Positions 40,180 to 52,000 of a stretch of DNA of 64,000 bases are shown in pieces (within the stretch, counting starts at the first letter, position 1; each line of letters starts with the position of its first letter). The notes below the pieces were generated by a model, which saw only the letters and a list, made by a program, of their open reading frames with translations, was not told the origin of the DNA and ran no database searches. A program made the position numbers and the translations under genes. Origin of the DNA: Desulfolinea sp964487745 (GTDB lineage: Bacteria; Chloroflexota; Anaerolineae; Anaerolineales; Villigracilaceae); the NCBI GenBank assembly GCA_964487745.1, contig CAZASG010000010.1:35755-99754 (forward strand). The letters run 5' to 3'.

Positions 40180-42714
40180 ATGAAATTACCTGTTTCCTGG
40201 CTAAAAGATTACGTCAATATCAATATCTCGGTTGAAGAGCTGGCCAGCATGCTCACTCTCGCTGGCCTTGAAGTTGAAGAAATTCACTATATCGGTTGGG
40301 CTATGCCTAACTACACGGATGGCGAGAAGCACGAATTCAAAACCTACGGGCTTGAATGGGATCCCGAAAAGCTGGTCGTCGCGGAAATTCGCGAGGTCAA
40401 GCCGCATCCCGATGCTGACCGTCTCGTGCTTTGTGATCTTTATGACGGCACAGACGAACACCTTGCACTGACGGGTGCACCGAATTTATTGCATCTGAAG
40501 ACAGCCGGTCCGCTTGAAAAGCCCATGAAGGTCGCCTATGCCAAAGAAGGCTCGGTGATATACGATGGTCATAAAGAAGGCCAGGTGCTCACCAAGCTCA
40601 AACGTGCCAAAATTCGTGGTATCGAATCCTACTCGATGGTTTGTTCCGAGAAGGAGCTTGGTATCTCTGATGAGCATGAAGGTATCATTATTCTGGATGA
40701 TGATGCGCCGGTTGGTATGCCTTTGGCGGATTATATGGGCGATGCGGTTTTCAGCATCGACATCTTGCCGAATAACGCTCGCAACGTCAACGTGCTGGGC
40801 ATTGCCCGAGAGGTTGCTGCACTCACAAATCAACCGCTAAAACGCATCGACAAGAAGCCCTACGAAACCAGCGGTGAGCCGATCAAGGACAAGGTCAAGA
40901 TCAATATCACCAACCCCGAGCTGAATGCCCGCTTCGTCTTCGGTCTCATCCGTGATGTAGAAGTTGGCCCCAGTCCCTATATCGTTCAGCGTCGTTTACG
41001 CTTGGCCGGTATCCGCCCGATCAACAACCTCGTCGATGCGACCAACTACGCCATGTTTGAAGTTGGTGAGCCCCTGCACGCCTTCGATTACGACGTGCTC
41101 CTTGAGCGCGCCAAGGGCAAACCGGTGGTCATCACAACACGCACCGCTGAAGAAGGTGAGAAACTCGTTACACTCGATGATATCGAGCGCGAATTGCAGA
41201 CATCCAACGTGCTCGTCTGTGATGAGCAGGGTGCGCTGGCGATGGCCGGTGTGATGGGCGGTGCTGAGTCTGAGATCAGCGAGACAACCACAAATGTTTT
41301 GCTCGAGGGCGCGGCGTGGAACTTCATCAATATCCGTCGCACGGCCAATCATCACAACCTGCCGTCGGAAGCTTCCTACCGCTTCTCGCGCGGTGTCCAC
41401 CCTGCGATGGCGGAAGCTGGTGTCAAGCGCGGCCTGTACTGGATGCAGAAATGGGCCAACGGCAAGATTGCGCCTGATTTGGTCGATGAATATCCACTCC
41501 CGCCGGTTGACCCTGTAGTTATCGTCACCGAAGCGGACGTCAGAAAACTGCTCGGGGTCGAGCTTTCCGCGGCAAAAATTGCGGAACTGCTCGCCCGGCT
41601 CGAGTTTGAGTGTCAGGTTGAGGGCACGAGTGTCACGGCGGCAACGCCGCCATTCCGTATGGATATTGGTGAAGGCGTGGTCGGCAAAGCAGACGTGATC
41701 GAAGAGGTCGCCCGTATGTACGGCTACGACAAGATCCCCGAAACGCGCATCGGTGACCCGCTCCCGCCGCAGATCGGTAATCCCGTCCACGATTGGGAAG
41801 AGAGCCTGCGTGATAAGCTCGCCACACTCGGCCTGCAGGAAGTGATCACCTACCGCCTGACTTCGCCCGAAGCCCAGGAGCGGATCGGATCGCAGGGTGA
41901 GTTTGTGAAGATCGCGAACCCGAGCACGCCTGAAAAACGCGTCTTGCGTCGCAGCCTGATGGCGAACGTTTTGGAGATCGTTGAGAAGAATGCTCGTTTG
42001 CGCGATTCGCTGGCCTTCTTCGAAGTTGGGGCGACCTTCGTGCCCAATAAAGGCGACTTGCCGGATGAGCCGCGTAAATTGGCGTTGGCGATGACCGGAC
42101 GCCGCCAACTCCCGGCCTGGGATGTAAGCGATGCGCCAAGCATGGATTTCTATGACATGAAGGGCGCGGTTGAAGCGCTTTTGGCCAGCCTTGGCTTAAA
42201 AGATGTTACTTATGCTGCTGCTGATACATCGGTCCAGCCCGGCGCGGCTTTCCACCCAGGTAAATCTGCTGATGTGAGCGTGAACGGCGTGGTGATCGGC
42301 TCCTTTGGTGAGCTGCATCCTGTGGTGGCTGAGAAATTTGAGTTCGCCGATACGCCTGTTTTGGCGGCTCAGTTCGATCTTGAAAAGCTGCGTAATGCCC
42401 AGCCCGAATATGAGATTGTGCCTGTACCGGCTTTCCCGCCGATGCTGGAAGATATCGCCCTGATCGTGGATGAAGCGATCCCCGCATCGAAAGTGGAACA
42501 TCTTATTCGCCAGACTGGTGGCAAGATGTTGGCTGACGCGCGTCTTTTCGACGTCTACCGTGACGAGAAGATCGGTGAAGGCAAAAAGTCACTCGCATAT
42601 GCGTTGACCTATCAAGCCCCCGATCGCACGCTGACCGATAAAGAAGCGGCGAAGATTAGGAAGAAAATTGTGAAGAGGCTTGAGTATGAGATTGGGGCGG
42701 AGTTGAGGGGGTAG
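40180..42714 (+). CDS. pheT: Phenylalanyl-tRNA synthetase beta chain
   Basis: The 844-residue protein begins MKLPVSWLKDYVNI and carries the B1 tRNA-binding OB domain (about 40-190). The B3/B4 editing domain follows, with RRLRLAGIRPINNLVDATNYAM and GEPLHAFDYD. B5, the catalytic-like domain and the C-terminal anticodon-binding FDX-ACB domain (FPPMLEDIALIVDEAI to the end) complete it. Length is a little over the usual 790-800. The enzyme charges tRNA-Phe and edits Tyr mischarging. It has a good AAGGAG site and should be read from the T-box-controlled transcript through the inserted gene. Confidence 0.95.
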   Translation: MKLPVSWLKDYVNINISVEELASMLTLAGLEVEEIHYIGWAMPNYTDGEKHEFKTYGLEWDPEKLVVAEIREVKPHPDADRLVLCDLYDGTDEHLALTGAPNLLHLKTAGPLEKPMKVAYAKEGSVIYDGHKEGQVLTKLKRAKIRGIESYSMVCSEKELGISDEHEGIIILDDDAPVGMPLADYMGDAVFSIDILPNNARNVNVLGIAREVAALTNQPLKRIDKKPYETSGEPIKDKVKINITNPELNARFVFGLIRDVEVGPSPYIVQRRLRLAGIRPINNLVDATNYAMFEVGEPLHAFDYDVLLERAKGKPVVITTRTAEEGEKLVTLDDIERELQTSNVLVCDEQGALAMAGVMGGAESEISETTTNVLLEGAAWNFINIRRTANHHNLPSEASYRFSRGVHPAMAEAGVKRGLYWMQKWANGKIAPDLVDEYPLPPVDPVVIVTEADVRKLLGVELSAAKIAELLARLEFECQVEGTSVTAATPPFRMDIGEGVVGKADVIEEVARMYGYDKIPETRIGDPLPPQIGNPVHDWEESLRDKLATLGLQEVITYRLTSPEAQERIGSQGEFVKIANPSTPEKRVLRRSLMANVLEIVEKNARLRDSLAFFEVGATFVPNKGDLPDEPRKLALAMTGRRQLPAWDVSDAPSMDFYDMKGAVEALLASLGLKDVTYAAADTSVQPGAAFHPGKSADVSVNGVVIGSFGELHPVVAEKFEFADTPVLAAQFDLEKLRNAQPEYEIVPVPAFPPMLEDIALIVDEAIPASKVEHLIRQTGGKMLADARLFDVYRDEKIGEGKKSLAYALTYQAPDRTLTDKEAAKIRKKIVKRLEYEIGAELRG

Positions 42715-42733
42715 AAGGTTTAAGGTTGAATGA

Positions 42734-42760
42734 AAGCCGTCCATTTGGGCGGCTTCTTTC
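42734..42760 (+). terminator. Terminator of the pheS-pheT operon
   Basis: A nine-base stem (AAGCCGTCC with GGGCGGCTT, one G-T pair) with loop ATTT is followed by CTTTCT. The T-run is short, so it is moderate in strength. Confidence 0.7.
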
Positions 42761-42883
42761 TGCTCGGTAGTTGGCGGGTATCTAGGTAGTTAGTTCACTT
42801 TATTTGAAGCCTTGTGGGCTGAAACCTTTCTGGGGAATCTTATCATTTTCTGCAGATAATTATTGTTTCCTGACTTTCATTAC

Positions 42884-42912
42884 TTGAATTTTTGTGTTTC
42901 GTTTTATATAGT
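42884..42912 (+). promoter_or_regulatory. Promoter of the STAND ATPase cassette
   Basis: TTGAAT (42884-42889) and TATAGT (42907-42912) are 17 bp apart. The start near 42919 is 36 bases before the first ATG. Confidence 0.75.
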
Positions 42913-42954
42913 ATATTGAACAATAAAAATGATTATCAATATTCTGGAGGAGAT

Positions 42955-43404
42955 ATGACACTGGACCCAATTACTATTTCCATTATCAATGCAATTGCAG
43001 CTGGAGCGCTTACTGGATCTGCTGAAGTTGCTTCACAAGCCATTGTTGATGGTTATTCAGTTCTTAAAACCCTAATAAGAAATAAGTATGGCGAAGATAA
43101 CGATATTTCCAAAGCTGTGGATCAATTGGAAAAGGAGCCAGAGTCTGAAGGACGCAAATTGATTCTTTCTGAAAAAGTTGCGGCAGTGCAAGCAGATAAA
43201 GATGATGATATTCTCAAATTAGCAGAAAGTTTAGTCTCCGCATTGGCTAATAATTCCCCAAACATTAGCATTACCGGAAATGATAATATCGTTGGAAACG
43301 ATAACAAAGTAGAAAAAAACACTCAGACTGCTGGCGATAACTCAACTCTAATAGTTGGTAGCACTGAAAACAAAATAAAAAATCGTCCGTTCAAAAAGAA
43401 TTAG
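42955..43404 (+). CDS. Helical partner protein of the STAND ATPase
   Basis: The start at ATG 42955, five bases after GGAGGAG, gives 149 residues. The first 100 residues are helical: ITISIINAIAAGALTGSAEV, then AIVDGYSVLKTLIRNKYG and SKAVDQLEKEPESEGRKL. The rest is a polar, Asn-rich strand ladder with SITGNDNIVGNDNKV and QTAGDNSTLIVG. I know this kind of protein beside NLR-like ATPases in bacteria but not its name or activity. The Asn-rich ladder recurs in the ATPase encoded next (SGNVVGDKNYV...QTGGDYSILI), which suggests direct contact between the two (inference). Confidence 0.75.
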   Translation: MTLDPITISIINAIAAGALTGSAEVASQAIVDGYSVLKTLIRNKYGEDNDISKAVDQLEKEPESEGRKLILSEKVAAVQADKDDDILKLAESLVSALANNSPNISITGNDNIVGNDNKVEKNTQTAGDNSTLIVGSTENKIKNRPFKKN

Positions 43405-43424
43405 TGTCAAGTATAGGTTAGTGG

Positions 43425-45986
43425 ATGTTTCAAATGAATGAAGAAGAAATTAAAAAACTGTTAAAAAAAATTATCAGTATTGATGGTAGTGGCAATGTTG
43501 TTGGAGACAAGAACTATGTAAAATCAATAAAACAGACTGGAGGGGATTATTCTATTTTAATTGAGGGGGGCGTAACAATAAATATTAGTATCGATGACCT
43601 AAAGCAAATTGTTCCTCCTCTACACAGAAATGCAAAGATTGATCATTTTGTTAACAGAACGGAAGAAATTGACAACCTAATTGCTAACCTACAACCAGGT
43701 TTAGTTGTCTCGCTTCATGGTCCAGGAGGCATTGGAAAATCTGCTTTGGTTATTGAAACTCTCTGGAAGATGACACCCGAAGATGCTCTTCCGCTAAACT
43801 TTCCTGATGGTATTGTTTTTATTAAGTTCGACAAAAAAATTAGGCTTGAAGATGTATACAATGAAATTATTTCTGCATTTGGAGAAGTAAAAGAATCTGA
43901 AAAAATAAAACCCCTTGATAAAGTTAAACAGGTTCTATCTAACAAAAAGGCATTGATTGTGTTAGATGCCACAGAAAGTATTGAAAATCTAGAACCGCTG
44001 CTAGAAATCAGGGGCAATTGTTGCATACTCATTACTAGCAGAACCCGCGAGCATGCCGGTGCGCGATGGGAAAATATCACTCCTTTAGAGAAAAAATACG
44101 CTGTAAGTCTTCTAAAAAGATGGAGCGAAATTGAAGAGGAAGAAGAAAACGTACTAGAAGATATTTGTGAACTTGTTGGTAGGCTACCTTTAGCGATTCG
44201 CTTAATTGGTCAATATATTTTGCATCAGGCACAATATCCAAAAGATTACTTAGACTGGTTGCAAGAAACACCTCTTGAAGCATTAGGAGAGGTTGAAAGA
44301 CAATCTCAAAGCATTATTATTATTTTAGAAGAAAGCTTTTCAACTCTAAAAGTAGAAAGTAAAAGAGCCCTAGCTCTTAGTGGATTGCTAGGAAATTCAT
44401 CATTCACAAAAAACGCTTTCACAACGTTATTGGATGGAGATAGTCGAAAGGCAGGAAGAGGATTAGGGGAATTAGTGAAGCTTGGTTTTTTGGTGAAAGT
44501 TAATGATAGGTATGATTTCAGCCATTCTCTGCTTCATGCATTTGCACAGTCGAAAATATATATCCTTAGCCCTGAGGAATTAGACAGTGCAATTAAGAAT
44601 TTGATAAAGCACTTCTCTACAACTGCGATTGAATGTTTCCGCCAGTATTCAACTCATTCTCTTAGCAAAACAGAGTATGATCATCAGATTAAGTTAGAAG
44701 AACCACACATATTAGTTGCGCTTCAAGTATTAAAAGATCGGTTTGAAGATTCAGATTCGGCAAATTACCAATTGCTTATTGATTTTATAAACGCTGTATA
44801 CCCCTTTTGGAAAGATAGAAGTGATTATGAGAAACAAGCATCTTGGCTAAAAGAAGCTTACTTCTGCTATGCCAAGCTTGACAAAACTCTTGACAAAGCA
44901 TCACGTGCCAGGAGAGTTGGGCGAATTCTGAGTTGGCAAGGCAAACTAGATGAAGCTTTAGCGTGGATGGAACATTGTGAAAAAGCACTTAATGGGGATG
45001 CTAGCAAAAAGGCTAATGTCATTCGAGCACGCATGTATGTTCACCAGGCATCCATCAAGTACCAACTTGGCGATGATACTGCGGAACAAGATTGCATGAC
45101 TGGTATAGAGATTGTTGACAAAAACGAAGAAGCTGAAATTTATGCCGAAGGTTCGAATATTATCGGTGCAATCTGGTTGTATGATAATAAATTATCTGAG
45201 TCATTGAAAATGTTTGAACAAAGCTTACATTATTGGGAGAAGGAAGGGGACAAATATGAAATCACCCGAGTCAAAGACAATATCAGTACCGTTCGCTATT
45301 ATCTAGGGAAGTTCACTGAAATGCGAGAAAGTGATGAAGCAAGCTTGCAATACTGGGAGCAGTTTCCAAACCGCATAGAACTGGCAATGTCACTTACAAA
45401 CCGGGGGTTGGTCCACGAAGTAGATGGAGAATTCAATCAGGCTGTTGAACTAAACCAGCGAGCTATAGAACTCTCTGACAAACTTAAAGTACAGCGCACA
45501 CAAGCAAACGTTAGGTTGAACATTGCTGGCCCTTTGATTTCTCTCAGAGAATTTGATAAAGCTGAGCAGTATCTCAATGAGGGCTTGGAATTCGATAAAG
45601 GAGAATATGAAATCGACATCAGGAGAAACCTGGCAAAGGTAGAACTAGGACGCAAGAACGGCGAGAAAGCCCTTGAACTGGCCAAGTTCGCCCTGGATAT
45701 GGCTAGAGATGGTGTCAAAGATGATGAAGTTCCAATGGATGTGGGTGCTGCCCTGCGTACACTTGGAAAAGCATATCATTTAAATGGGGATTTTGAGAAA
45801 GCACAGGAGTACATGGAAACCAGCTATGCTTTGCTCCAAAACTCCGAATATCGTTATGAAGAATATCTAACGGCTGGATCTCTGGCGCAACTTTATAAAG
45901 AGATGCAAAATAGCGAAAAATTAAAAGAAACAGAAGAGCAAATCAATCACCTTGCCAAAAATATGGGTCTGAATACTCCTGAATAG
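43425..45986 (+). CDS. STAND/NB-ARC ATPase with TPR repeats
   Basis: The 853-residue protein has a short N terminus with a VGDKNYV...QTGGDYSILI stretch (about 25-47). Then comes an NB-ARC module: P-loop HGPGGIGKS (98-106), Walker B KALIVLDA (175-182), LITSRTRE (202-209) and the GLPL-like GRLPLAIRLIG (252-262). A winged-helix region leads to many TPR repeats from about residue 480 to the end (GRILSWQGKLDEALAWMEH, KAYHLNGDFEKAQEYMETSYALL and others). No nuclease, TIR, protease or other known effector domain is present. Proteins of this plan are intracellular sensors; some bacterial ones defend against phage. Such a role here is inference. The gene is AT-rich. Confidence 0.85.
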   Translation: MFQMNEEEIKKLLKKIISIDGSGNVVGDKNYVKSIKQTGGDYSILIEGGVTINISIDDLKQIVPPLHRNAKIDHFVNRTEEIDNLIANLQPGLVVSLHGPGGIGKSALVIETLWKMTPEDALPLNFPDGIVFIKFDKKIRLEDVYNEIISAFGEVKESEKIKPLDKVKQVLSNKKALIVLDATESIENLEPLLEIRGNCCILITSRTREHAGARWENITPLEKKYAVSLLKRWSEIEEEEENVLEDICELVGRLPLAIRLIGQYILHQAQYPKDYLDWLQETPLEALGEVERQSQSIIIILEESFSTLKVESKRALALSGLLGNSSFTKNAFTTLLDGDSRKAGRGLGELVKLGFLVKVNDRYDFSHSLLHAFAQSKIYILSPEELDSAIKNLIKHFSTTAIECFRQYSTHSLSKTEYDHQIKLEEPHILVALQVLKDRFEDSDSANYQLLIDFINAVYPFWKDRSDYEKQASWLKEAYFCYAKLDKTLDKASRARRVGRILSWQGKLDEALAWMEHCEKALNGDASKKANVIRARMYVHQASIKYQLGDDTAEQDCMTGIEIVDKNEEAEIYAEGSNIIGAIWLYDNKLSESLKMFEQSLHYWEKEGDKYEITRVKDNISTVRYYLGKFTEMRESDEASLQYWEQFPNRIELAMSLTNRGLVHEVDGEFNQAVELNQRAIELSDKLKVQRTQANVRLNIAGPLISLREFDKAEQYLNEGLEFDKGEYEIDIRRNLAKVELGRKNGEKALELAKFALDMARDGVKDDEVPMDVGAALRTLGKAYHLNGDFEKAQEYMETSYALLQNSEYRYEEYLTAGSLAQLYKEMQNSEKLKETEEQINHLAKNMGLNTPE

Positions 45987-46044
45987 CTTGAGGATATTTG
46001 GTAACACTTGGAGATGAAAGTGAATAATAGACCAAGGAGTTTTT

Positions 46045-49000
46045 ATGTATAAAAATAGTACGCGGAAAGCTTTTATAGCACTAATTGCCTTGTTCGTTGT
46101 GTTTAGTTCAATGTTTATCCAAGCCAAGGAAGTGAGTAGTGCCAGTAGAATTTATGTGAAATGGGATGCTGTCGGTAGTAATGATGGCACATCTTGGACG
46201 CATGCCTATGTAGATTTACAGGATGCACTAGCGGTTGCAGTTTCTGGAGATGAGATCTGGGTGGCAATGGGCACCTATAAGCCAACCAGTGGTAGCGATC
46301 GTACGGCTGCTTTCCGACTCAAGTCAGATGTTGGTATTTATGGTGGTTTTGCTGGGTGGGAAACATCCAGAGATCAACGTGATTGGGAAACGAATATCGT
46401 AACATTGAGTGGAGATCTACTGGGGAATGATAATTCAATCATCGATATTAACGAGCCCACACGATCAGAGAATAATTATAACGTAGTGTTTAGCGATGGG
46501 GTTGATGCTACCGCTATATTAGATGGATTTACCATCACCGGGGGAAACGCAAACTATGAATATATTGTTCAACACGTTAATGATAATGGGGCAGGGATTC
46601 ATAATAACAATTCCAGTATTGCTACTTATCGGAATCTCATTATTGAGAACAACAGTGCTCGTAATGGTGGAGGAGTTTCTAACAATGGGAGCAGCCCAAC
46701 ATTCAAAAATGTCACGTTTAGAAATAACACAGCAAATGCGGCTGCTGGTGGCGGCATGTCCAATCTTGATTCGAGCAACCCTATTATTAGTGAGTCAGTT
46801 TTTGATGGAAACTCAGCAGCTTCATCTGGCGGAGGAATCTACAATAACCAAAGCAGCCCGATAATATCAGATACAGCCATTCATAATAATACAGCTATAA
46901 GGGGTGGAGGCATTTGGAGCGCACAATGTAATTCCACTTTTATAAATATTTCTCTTAGAGGTAATTCTGCTTCGTGGGGAGGAGGTGTTTATAATATGGT
47001 AGAAGCAAGCCCGATCATAGTGAACTCACTATTGGCTGGAAATTATGCTGAAAACGATGGCGGAGCAATTTATAATAATACACTTTCACATCCAACTTTA
47101 CGAAATGTAACAATCAGTAACAACATGAGTTCCACTGGGAATGGGGGTGGTATTTATAATGCCAGCAGCAACAACCCCGTAGTATATAATAGCATTTTGT
47201 GGGGCAATTATGCTGGGGAAAATATTAGTGAATGGTCCCAGATATATAATGATACAGGTAGCTCTACGACAGTAAGTTATTCAGTTATTCATTTTGGCGC
47301 TAGTTACTCAGGAAATGGAAATATAACTTCAAACCCTTTGTTTGCATATCCTGTAGATGCCGATAATGCCCCCACAGTAGAGGGGGATTATCATCTGGTC
47401 TTAAAATCACCTGCCATTGATGCAGGGAACAACAATGATATTTATGCTGATACATTGGATCTCGATGGAGATAATAACTTCAGTGAAGCGATTCCCTATG
47501 ACTTAGATGGTCAAATGCGGCAATGGGACAGTATTGCAGATGATACAGGAGAAGGTACTGCACCTATTGTAGATATGGGTGCCTACGAAGGCTCTGTTGT
47601 GTATGTGGATTACTCCGCTACAGGATTGGCGAACGGCAAAGCCTGGACCGACGCTTTTACGGATTTACAAGACGCACTTGCTTCTTCTCATGCAGGTGAT
47701 GAGATCTGGGTTGCAATTGGCACCTACATGCCAACAACCGGAACAGATCGAGAGGCAACCTTCCATCTCATCGATGGCGCTGCGCTGCTGGGAGGCTTTG
47801 TTGGGGATGAAACATCTCGTGACCAAAGAAATTGGGATAACAACCCAACAATATTATCCGGCGATTTGCTTCAGAATGATAATGACAATATTGATGATGA
47901 TGAACCAACAAGAAGCGATAATATTTATCATGTAGTTTCATGTAGCCCGACACTAACCAAAATTATTATTGACGCACTCACAAGCACTTTTATTGACGGT
48001 TTTTATATACAAGGTGGTAACGCCAATGGAGATCTCTCGAATGAAGACAAAGGCGGAGGGTTACTTTGTGAGGGCACTTTCCTTCAAGTCAATCAAATCA
48101 TTATTAAAAATAATTCATCTAGAGGTTTTGGGGGCGGGGCATATATGGGAGGAAGCCCAACCATCACAAATTCAGTCTTTTCTGGGAACAAGGCATCTAC
48201 TTCAGGCGGCGGACTTTATCAATATGAAGGGAGTCTAACCATTAGCAAAGTTCAATTTTTAGAAAATCATTCTGATTGGGCAGGTGGAGGACTGTATAAC
48301 CATGGCAGCAATATCAATATTGTGAATGGAGTTTTTTCTGGAAATATTGCAGTGAAAGAGGGGGGAGGTTTTTTGACAAATAGAAGTGATGCATCCCTTA
48401 CAAATTCTCTTGTTTCTGGAAATACCGCCGGAGAAAATGGGGGGGGAATTTACAATTTTGGCTATGGTGGTAATACGTTATTGGTTGAAAATTCGACCAT
48501 AAGTAGTAATTTGTCAAGTGGAATTGGTGGAGGCTATTATGATAATAATGATGGAAATGATATTTTTATTAATAATTCAATTATTTGGAATAATAAAGAT
48601 TCAGTTGGAACTGGGGATATCTCTCAAATCATCGACAATTCTGGGTCTTTGACAATTAATTATTCTGTAATCCCTGGTACCTGGAGTGGTAGCAATAACC
48701 TGGATGTTAATCCACTATTTGTAAATCCGATTATTCCTGACAACGCTCCATTTTCAAATGGAAACTATCGTTTACAAATAACATCTTTAGCAATAGATGC
48801 GGGAGACAATGCTGCGGTTCCGGTTGATGTTACAGATTTAGATGATAATAGCAATACAGCAGAACGTATACCTTTTGATTTAGATGGTAAATCCCGATTT
48901 TATGATCATCCTGAAGTAGATGATACAGGCAACCCGGCATCTCCTTATTTCGACATTGTGGATATTGGGGCTTATGAACAGCAAGGCTCTCCCCTTGTGA

Positions 49001-52000
49001 TAACTGAAATCCATCCTGAAAATAATTCAATAAATGCTTTTCCTGACACTGCCATTTATGCAACCTTTGATCAGGAAATCGATCCGCCATCAGTCTCCCA
49101 GCAATCGTTTGCTGTCCATGCAATGCAAACGGGACAGTTGCTCGAAACATACAGTGTTGACAATAATACCGTAACGCTTACACCACTGGAGAATCTAAAA
49201 CCTGGAGAACTGGTTCAAGTTAGCGCTACGACTGATATCGAAAGCCTGAATGGTCTGGGAGCAGACACTCCCAGTGTCTGGCAATTTCGAGTGGAGGCAA
49301 CTAGTGGTACAGGAATATTTGAGGACAGTGAACGGTATCTTGGTTTGTGGAAAACCTGGGAAGTAGCCTTGGGAGACATTGATAAGGATGGCGATCTGGA
49401 TGCTGTCACAGCGAATTGGGGCAACCAAAGCAATAGGGTATACCTAAATAATGGCGGTACATTAACGGAAATGGCCGAAAGTATCGGAGGAAGTGCATCA
49501 ACCGAAGATGTTGCGTTGGGTGATCTAAATGGCGATGGCTATCTAGATGTTTTCTTTGCATATATTAGTAGCACCGGTAAAAACCAAGTGTGGTTGAACA
49601 ATGGAGAATGGGATTCGGGGACAGGGGGATTTGAAGAATACCAGCGCCTAGATCCTGCTTGGTCTAACCAGGCAATAGACCTGGGTGATCTGGATGGGGA
49701 CGGTGATTTGGACGTCTTCATCGCAAACAGTGACAGTGACTTTGGTAGTACTGTTTTATTCAACGATGGAACTGGTTTTTTTTCTGCTGACGATGAAGAT
49801 TATAGTACCGGTGGTGATGTAAAACTTGGGGATTTAGATGGGGACGATGATTTGGATGCTGTCATAGTCGGTTCTCCAAATGTAATTTGGTTCAATGCTG
49901 GCGGTCTTCAAGGCGGCACACCCGGTAAATTTATTTCTGGTCAGGTTTTCTGGAATAATGTAAGAGGTGGTTTCGCATCTTTGGGAGATGTTGACAATGA
50001 CGGTGACTTGGATATTTTGCTAGGGAACATGGACCAAAACCCCAATGAAATTTGGTTCAATCAAGGCGGCAGGCAAGGAGGAACGCTAGGGGCTTTTGTG
50101 GATAGCGGTCAGCGAATGGGCGCAAGTACAAGCGAGGGAGCTTATTTTGGCGATTTGGATGGAGATGGTGACCTCGATGCATTTTTCACCAATGATAATG
50201 GTGAGGTGGCTGGAGGAGAGCCAAATGAAATATGGATAAATACTGATGGCTTTGGCGAAGAATTCTCCCAAGCATCACTACTTGGTAATTCAGACTCACT
50301 TGCCGCTGCTTTGGGAGATATCAATGGAGACGGCTCGCTTGATATTTTCGTGGCTAATGGTTATACGGATGGTGGCGATGCTAATGAGATATGGCTGAAC
50401 GGCGATAATGATTTTGTTATTACCGTGCAAACCGATAACCCTGGCACATCTTCAGACACACAATTCACAATCCCTACATACTCAGAAGAAACGTATAATT
50501 ACAATGTTGATTGCGATGACGATGGAATAGATGAAGCCACATCAGTAAATGGTGATTACACCTGCATTTATGCAACTGTTGGAACTTATACAATAAGTAT
50601 TACAGATAACACCGGTACAAACACAGGCTTTCCGCGCATCTATTTTAACAATACAGGTGATAAAGATAAATTGCTTTCTATCGAGCAATGGGGGGAAAAT
50701 AAATGGAAATCCATGGCTTCAGCCTTCTATGGTTGTTCAAATCTAGCAGGTCAAGCAATCGATAATCCTGACCTATCGAATGTTACAGATATGAACAGCA
50801 TGTTTTTCAATGCTGCTGTATTTAACCAAAATATTGGCACTTGGGACACTGACAACGTGATAGACATGAACAGTATGTTCAGGGGGACATCAGCATTCAA
50901 TCAGAATATTAGCGGATGGAATACCAGCAATGTGACGGATATGAGCCAGATGTTCCAAAACGCAATATCCTTTGAGCAGAATCTTGGAAGCTGGAATGTT
51001 GGCGAATTAAGATTTGCCAACAGCATGTTCGATGGCGTTAAGCTGTCCACAACCAACTATGACGCTCTGCTTATTGGCTGGAATGGACAAGCACTTCAAA
51101 GCAACGTTGCCTTCAGCGGTGGCAACAGCACTTACTGCAATGGAGAAACTGACAGAAATGAACTGATTGATACCCACGGCTGGACGATCACAGACGGTGG
51201 CAATGACTGTGAGCTTATTTGCAGCCTCGTGCCTACAATCCCATTAGAGCAAAATCATTCGGACCAATTAAATGATGCTGCAGATATCAATGCATATAAA
51301 TTCAATGTTTCAAAGCCTTATACCACGATCATTGCCACACTCACCCCACCGGCAACAGGGGATTTTGATCTTTCTTTATTCGATTCTTGTGATAGTCAGG
51401 TCGAATTCCCTTGGGATATTGGACGACGAGCGGTGCATATTGGTCGCCGGGCTGTACACATCGGTGAAGAGGATGAGAATATTTATGTACGTTTTAATGT
51501 AGGTGAAGAAGTAGGTGTCTACTATTTAGCTGTGCAAATGCCAGAAGATGGCACATACAGTGGTTCCTCGTATCAACTCCACGTTGAACTGGATGAGCCG
51601 ATCTGGGAATTAAAGAACACCTTGATCTTGTACAATCCTTCACGCTTCAAAGAAAAATATGATTTGGATGTGGATGCTGCTTCCCAAATGATGCACGACC
51701 TAACCTTGTTGGCAGAACGTCCGCAGGTGAATGGAGTAATCCTTCAACTGGATCAATTCCAAAATGTGAAGGATGCATACACCGCCTGGGATGCCCCTGA
51801 ATCTCAGGTCACGCAGGGAGACGAGAACAGCTACTCTGCAAATGTTGAGGCCGCCAACGAAGTTGTGCGCCAGATACGGATTGCAATGCTGGACTTGTTT
51901 CTAGAGAAGAATATATACGTTACGGAGTATGTAGTTATCATTGGGGATGACCACCAGATCCCATTTGAACGCAGGGTGATCGGACCGGACCCATTTCTGG

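Noticed and set aside
40996..42108. Minus-strand frame of 370 codons opposite pheT
   Set aside because: Shadow of a GC-rich gene, rich in Arg and His, with no recognisable domain.
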